Assembly (NCBI GenBank): GCA_903854805.1
Contig: CAINXK010000263.1
Location: 1-6,907, forward strand
Source: an uncultured Anaerolineae bacterium
GTDB lineage: Bacteria; Chloroflexota; Anaerolineae; Anaerolineales; Villigracilaceae
DNA: 6,907 nt
Direction of reading: 5' to 3'
Shown here piece by piece: positions 5,756 to 6,907 of the stretch; position 1 is the first letter of the stretch, and every line of letters starts with the position of its first letter. Under the pieces are notes generated by a model. It made no database searches. It was not told the origin of the DNA and was given only the letters and a program-made list of their open reading frames with translations. Both the position numbers and the translations under genes were made by a program.

Positions 5756-5870
5756 CCAAAGAAACTGCGTGTCATTCGTCCATTGGGCACTTATTCGTGA
5801 TAAAAACACCCACAATCGCCCCTGCAAACCCTGTGCGTGTTAAGCACAAGCCTCAGACAGCGTAGATTAG

Positions 5871-5908
5871 ATATTTTTCCCCACTACCCTGGGGAGAATC
5901 AAAAATAT
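5871..5908. repeat. Interrupted inverted repeat upstream of a promoter-like site
   Basis: ATATTTTT (5871-5878) pairs with AAAAATAT (5901-5908), and CCCC (5879-5882) with GGGG (5891-5894). There is an 8-nt loop and a 6-nt bulge on the right side. The right arm touches the -35-like TTGACA at 5908. No T-tract follows on either strand. Confidence 0.45.
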
Positions 5909-5936
5909 TGACATAAGCAAAACTTAAAAATAAAGT
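5908..5936 (+). promoter_or_regulatory. Orphan promoter-like site, TTGACA-N17-TAAAGT
   Basis: A perfect -35 TTGACA (5908-5913) is followed at 17 nt by TAAAGT (5931-5936), which matches the -10 consensus at four of six positions. The predicted start is near 5943. No gene follows on the plus strand before the tRNA-Gly unit, so it may serve a non-coding RNA or be a chance match in A/T-rich DNA. Confidence 0.35.
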
Positions 5937-5963
5937 CCATAATGTTTACAAAATCCTTCTAAA

Positions 5964-6022
5964 AACAATCGAGCATGGATTTGTTGTGGATATCTTTGCA
6001 CAAATAAGCGCAAAAATATCCA
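5964..6022. repeat. Two adjacent stem-loops
   Basis: The first stem is AACAATC (5964-5970) with GATTTGTT (5978-5985), with one bulged T. The second is a 13-nt arm, TGGATATCTTTGC (5987-5999), with GCAAAAATATCCA (6010-6022), one mismatch and a 10-nt loop. Only one base separates the two stems. They lie a short distance after the orphan promoter-like site. Confidence 0.55.
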
Positions 6023-6044
6023 CCCGGAAGAAACCACCTGCGAA

Positions 6045-6070
6045 CCCAACCCAATCCAAACCCGAACCCC
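6045..6070 (-). other. C-tract array, G-quadruplex-prone on the minus strand
   Basis: Runs CCC, CCC, CC, CCC and CCCC occur every 5-6 nt, with short A-rich spacers. Read on the minus strand this gives four tracts of at least three G with loops of 3, 8 and 2 nt, and an extra GG in the long loop. This is compatible with a two- or three-layer quadruplex. Confidence 0.5.
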
Positions 6071-6229
6071 TGCTGATCTATTCTTTAGATTAATATCTGT
6101 AGAAACACCATCTGCCGCCCAACTTTTTTACGCCTGGGCAAAGCCTCGCAAAGGTAATTAGCCCAAAATCTAAAAGTCTTCCGCAACAAACGACTTTGTG
6201 AAAATCATGTTTTCCGGGCACATCCTTCC

Positions 6230-6258
6230 TTGACAGAAATAAATTGTGCCTGTAAAAT
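6230..6258 (+). promoter_or_regulatory. Strong sigma-70 promoter of the tRNA-Gly/tRNA-Cys unit
   Basis: TTGACA (6230-6235) and TAAAAT (6253-6258) are separated by 17 nt, with TG directly before the -10. This is the same arrangement as the tRNA-Phe promoter, including a C before the -35. The start should be near 6265, leaving a leader of about 80 nt before tRNA-Gly. Confidence 0.85.
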
Positions 6259-6344
6259 TGGGCTTCGGTAATTAACGTGAAAAAAGATACAAAGAGAACC
6301 GTTTGGACAGTGTTCTCAGTAGCATGTGGCAGTAATCACCGAAT

Positions 6345-6416
6345 GCGGGCGTAGTACAGCGGTAGTACGTCTCCTTGCCAAGGAGAAGGTCGTGGGTTCG
6401 AATCCCATCGCCCGCT
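6345..6416 (+). tRNA. tRNA-Gly (anticodon GCC)
   Basis: This is a 72-nt cloverleaf. The acceptor stem GCGGGCG (6345-6351) pairs with CGCCCGC (6409-6415), and the discriminator is T6416. The D arm is GTAC-AGCGGTA-GTAC. The anticodon stem TCTCC/GGAGA carries loop TTGCCAA, placing GCC at 6377-6379. The T arm is GTGGG-TTCGAAT-CCCAT with one G-U closing pair. CCA is not encoded. It is the first gene of a two-tRNA transcript with tRNA-Cys. Confidence 0.97.
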
Positions 6417-6432
6417 CTGGTTTCCAGTAAAC

Positions 6433-6473
6433 GGCTGGCATGATGGTTCCTGGCGAGCCATTGAGTGCCAGCC
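6433..6473 (+). repeat. Foldable spacer hairpin between tRNA-Gly and tRNA-Cys
   Basis: Perfect 8-nt arms GGCTGGCA (6433-6440) and TGCCAGCC (6466-6473) enclose an inner stem, ATGGT (6443-6447) with GCCAT (6457-6461). In the tandem tRNA transcript this would form one long hairpin in the spacer, a likely point of ribonuclease processing. Confidence 0.6.
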
Positions 6474-6490
6474 AAAATGTTATATACCCT

Positions 6491-6561
6491 GGCGACGTCG
6501 CCAAGTGGCAAGGCAAGGGTCTGCAAAACCCTCATCATGGGTTCAAATCCCATCGTCGCCT
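6491..6561 (+). tRNA. tRNA-Cys (anticodon GCA)
   Basis: This is a 71-nt cloverleaf. The acceptor stem GGCGACG (6491-6497) pairs with CGTCGCC (6554-6560), and the discriminator is T6561. The D stem is GCC/GGC with a 9-nt loop containing GG. The anticodon stem AGGGT/ACCCT carries loop CTGCAAA, placing GCA at 6523-6525. The T arm is ATGGG-TTCAAAT-CCCAT. CCA is not encoded. It lies 74 nt after tRNA-Gly, with a strong terminator immediately downstream. Confidence 0.97.
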
Positions 6562-6566
6562 CAAAT

Positions 6567-6597
6567 AAAAAAGACCAGCTAACGCTGGTCTTTTTTT
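6567..6597. terminator. Bidirectional intrinsic terminator between tRNA-Cys and tyrS
   Basis: GACCAGC (6573-6579) and GCTGGTC (6584-6590) form the stem around loop TAAC. Seven T follow on the plus strand (6591-6597), and six A precede the stem (6567-6572), giving a U-run on the minus transcript too. It should end both the tRNA-Gly/Cys transcript and the convergent tyrS message. Confidence 0.92.
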
Positions 6598-6691
6598 GTT
6601 ACAAAAAATAGGGTAGGGACTGCTGATTAATCATGATTTTGGTAAACAACCTTGACGAACGCAACCCAACAATCGATCAGTAGATCATTAC

Positions 6692-6907
6692 CTACACGCA
6701 GCGTACAAAGCGACGTTTGCCGACTTGCAGTACACCTGGGTGTGGGAAAGCCGCATCTGCTTTTTCCAGTACTTCACCATCCAGGCGAACACCCTTCTGT
6801 TCCAACATGCGCCGGCCATCAGATTTACTGCTCACCAGCCCGGCAGCCACAAGCACATCGATCACGGTCTGACCAGCTGTCAGTGCAAACTCGGGCATTT
6901 CTTCGGG
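6692..6907 (-). CDS. tyrS: Tyrosyl-tRNA synthetase, C-terminal S4 domain (start outside window)
   Basis: The frame is open to the window edge; 71 residues and a TAG stop are visible. The fragment begins PEEMPEFAL, the linker typically found between the catalytic part and the tail of bacterial TyrRS. An S4 RNA-binding domain follows: a helix VIDVLVAAGLVSSKSDGRRMLEQ, then the strands GVRLDGEVL and LQVGKRRFVRCV. TyrRS charges tRNA-Tyr in the cytoplasm, and its S4 tail contacts the tRNA. The catalytic HIGH and KMSKS regions lie outside the window, so the assignment rests on the linker and tail. Other S4 proteins are possible, but the PEEMPE linker and the ending argue for TyrRS. The gene converges with the tRNA-Gly/Cys unit, and its 3' UTR ends at the shared terminator about 95 nt downstream. 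No tRNA-Tyr is present nearby. Confidence 0.88.
   Translation of the reverse strand, partial: PEEMPEFALTAGQTVIDVLVAAGLVSSKSDGRRMLEQKGVRLDGEVLEKADAAFPHPGVLQVGKRRFVRCV

Noticed and set aside
5983..6022. Replication origin with DnaA boxes
   Set aside because: TGTGGATAT and a weaker ATATCCACC resemble DnaA boxes, but both are arms of one inverted repeat. No further boxes and no dnaA, dnaN or gyrB neighbour are present.
6264..6344. T-box or other known riboswitch in the tRNA-Gly leader
   Set aside because: The conserved T-box bulge sequence is absent, and the gene downstream is itself a tRNA.

Overview
The window looks like chromosomal DNA of a free-living bacterium, most probably a Chloroflexota member of the Anaerolineae type. 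That placement is an inference from three things: an ECF sigma/anti-sigma pair whose anti-sigma ends in a Tyr/Trp-rich extracytoplasmic domain with paired cysteines, a stand-alone Memo (AmmeMemoRadiSam B) gene, and tRNA genes that do not encode CCA. Coding regions are moderately GC-rich, while the intergenic stretch at about 5280-6340 is clearly richer in A+T.

Layout. Positions 3-758 (+) hold the C-terminal part of a flippase-like (LPG_synthase_TM) membrane protein, cut by the window edge. It converges with a four-gene minus-strand cluster at 4178-781: ECF sigma factor, membrane anti-sigma factor (start codon overlapping the sigma stop as ATGA), zinc-ribbon Nudix hydrolase, and Memo-family protein. 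A good housekeeping-type promoter lies directly against the sigma start codon, so the sigma mRNA is probably leaderless. The 77-nt gap between anti-sigma and Nudix genes has no clear terminator or promoter, so read-through is possible.

Positions 4454-4669 (+) form a compact transcription unit: strong promoter, tRNA-Phe(GAA) and a 24-bp perfect palindrome that acts as a terminator. The palindrome also contains the stop codon of a convergent gene (5277-4666, -) for a two-TM protein I do not recognise. About 950 bp without a convincing gene follow (5278-6229). This stretch is not featureless: it has a cluster of stem-loops at 5635-5755, an orphan promoter-like site at 5908-5936 followed by two adjacent stem-loops, and a C-tract array (G-quadruplex-prone on the minus strand) at 6045-6070.

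Positions 6230-6597 (+) are a second stable-RNA unit: a promoter with the same hexamers and spacing as the tRNA-Phe promoter, a foldable leader of about 80 nt, tRNA-Gly(GCC), a foldable spacer, tRNA-Cys(GCA), and a bidirectional terminator shared with tyrS. Only the C-terminal S4 domain of tyrS is inside the window (6907-6692, -).

No CRISPR array, insertion sequence, integrase, rRNA or complete defence system is visible. The points most worth following are the possible non-coding RNA region at 5.6-6.1 kb, the zinc-ligand-free three-TM anti-sigma factor with a probable extracytoplasmic disulfide, the probable leaderless sigma transcript, and the tRNA-Phe T-stem mismatch.
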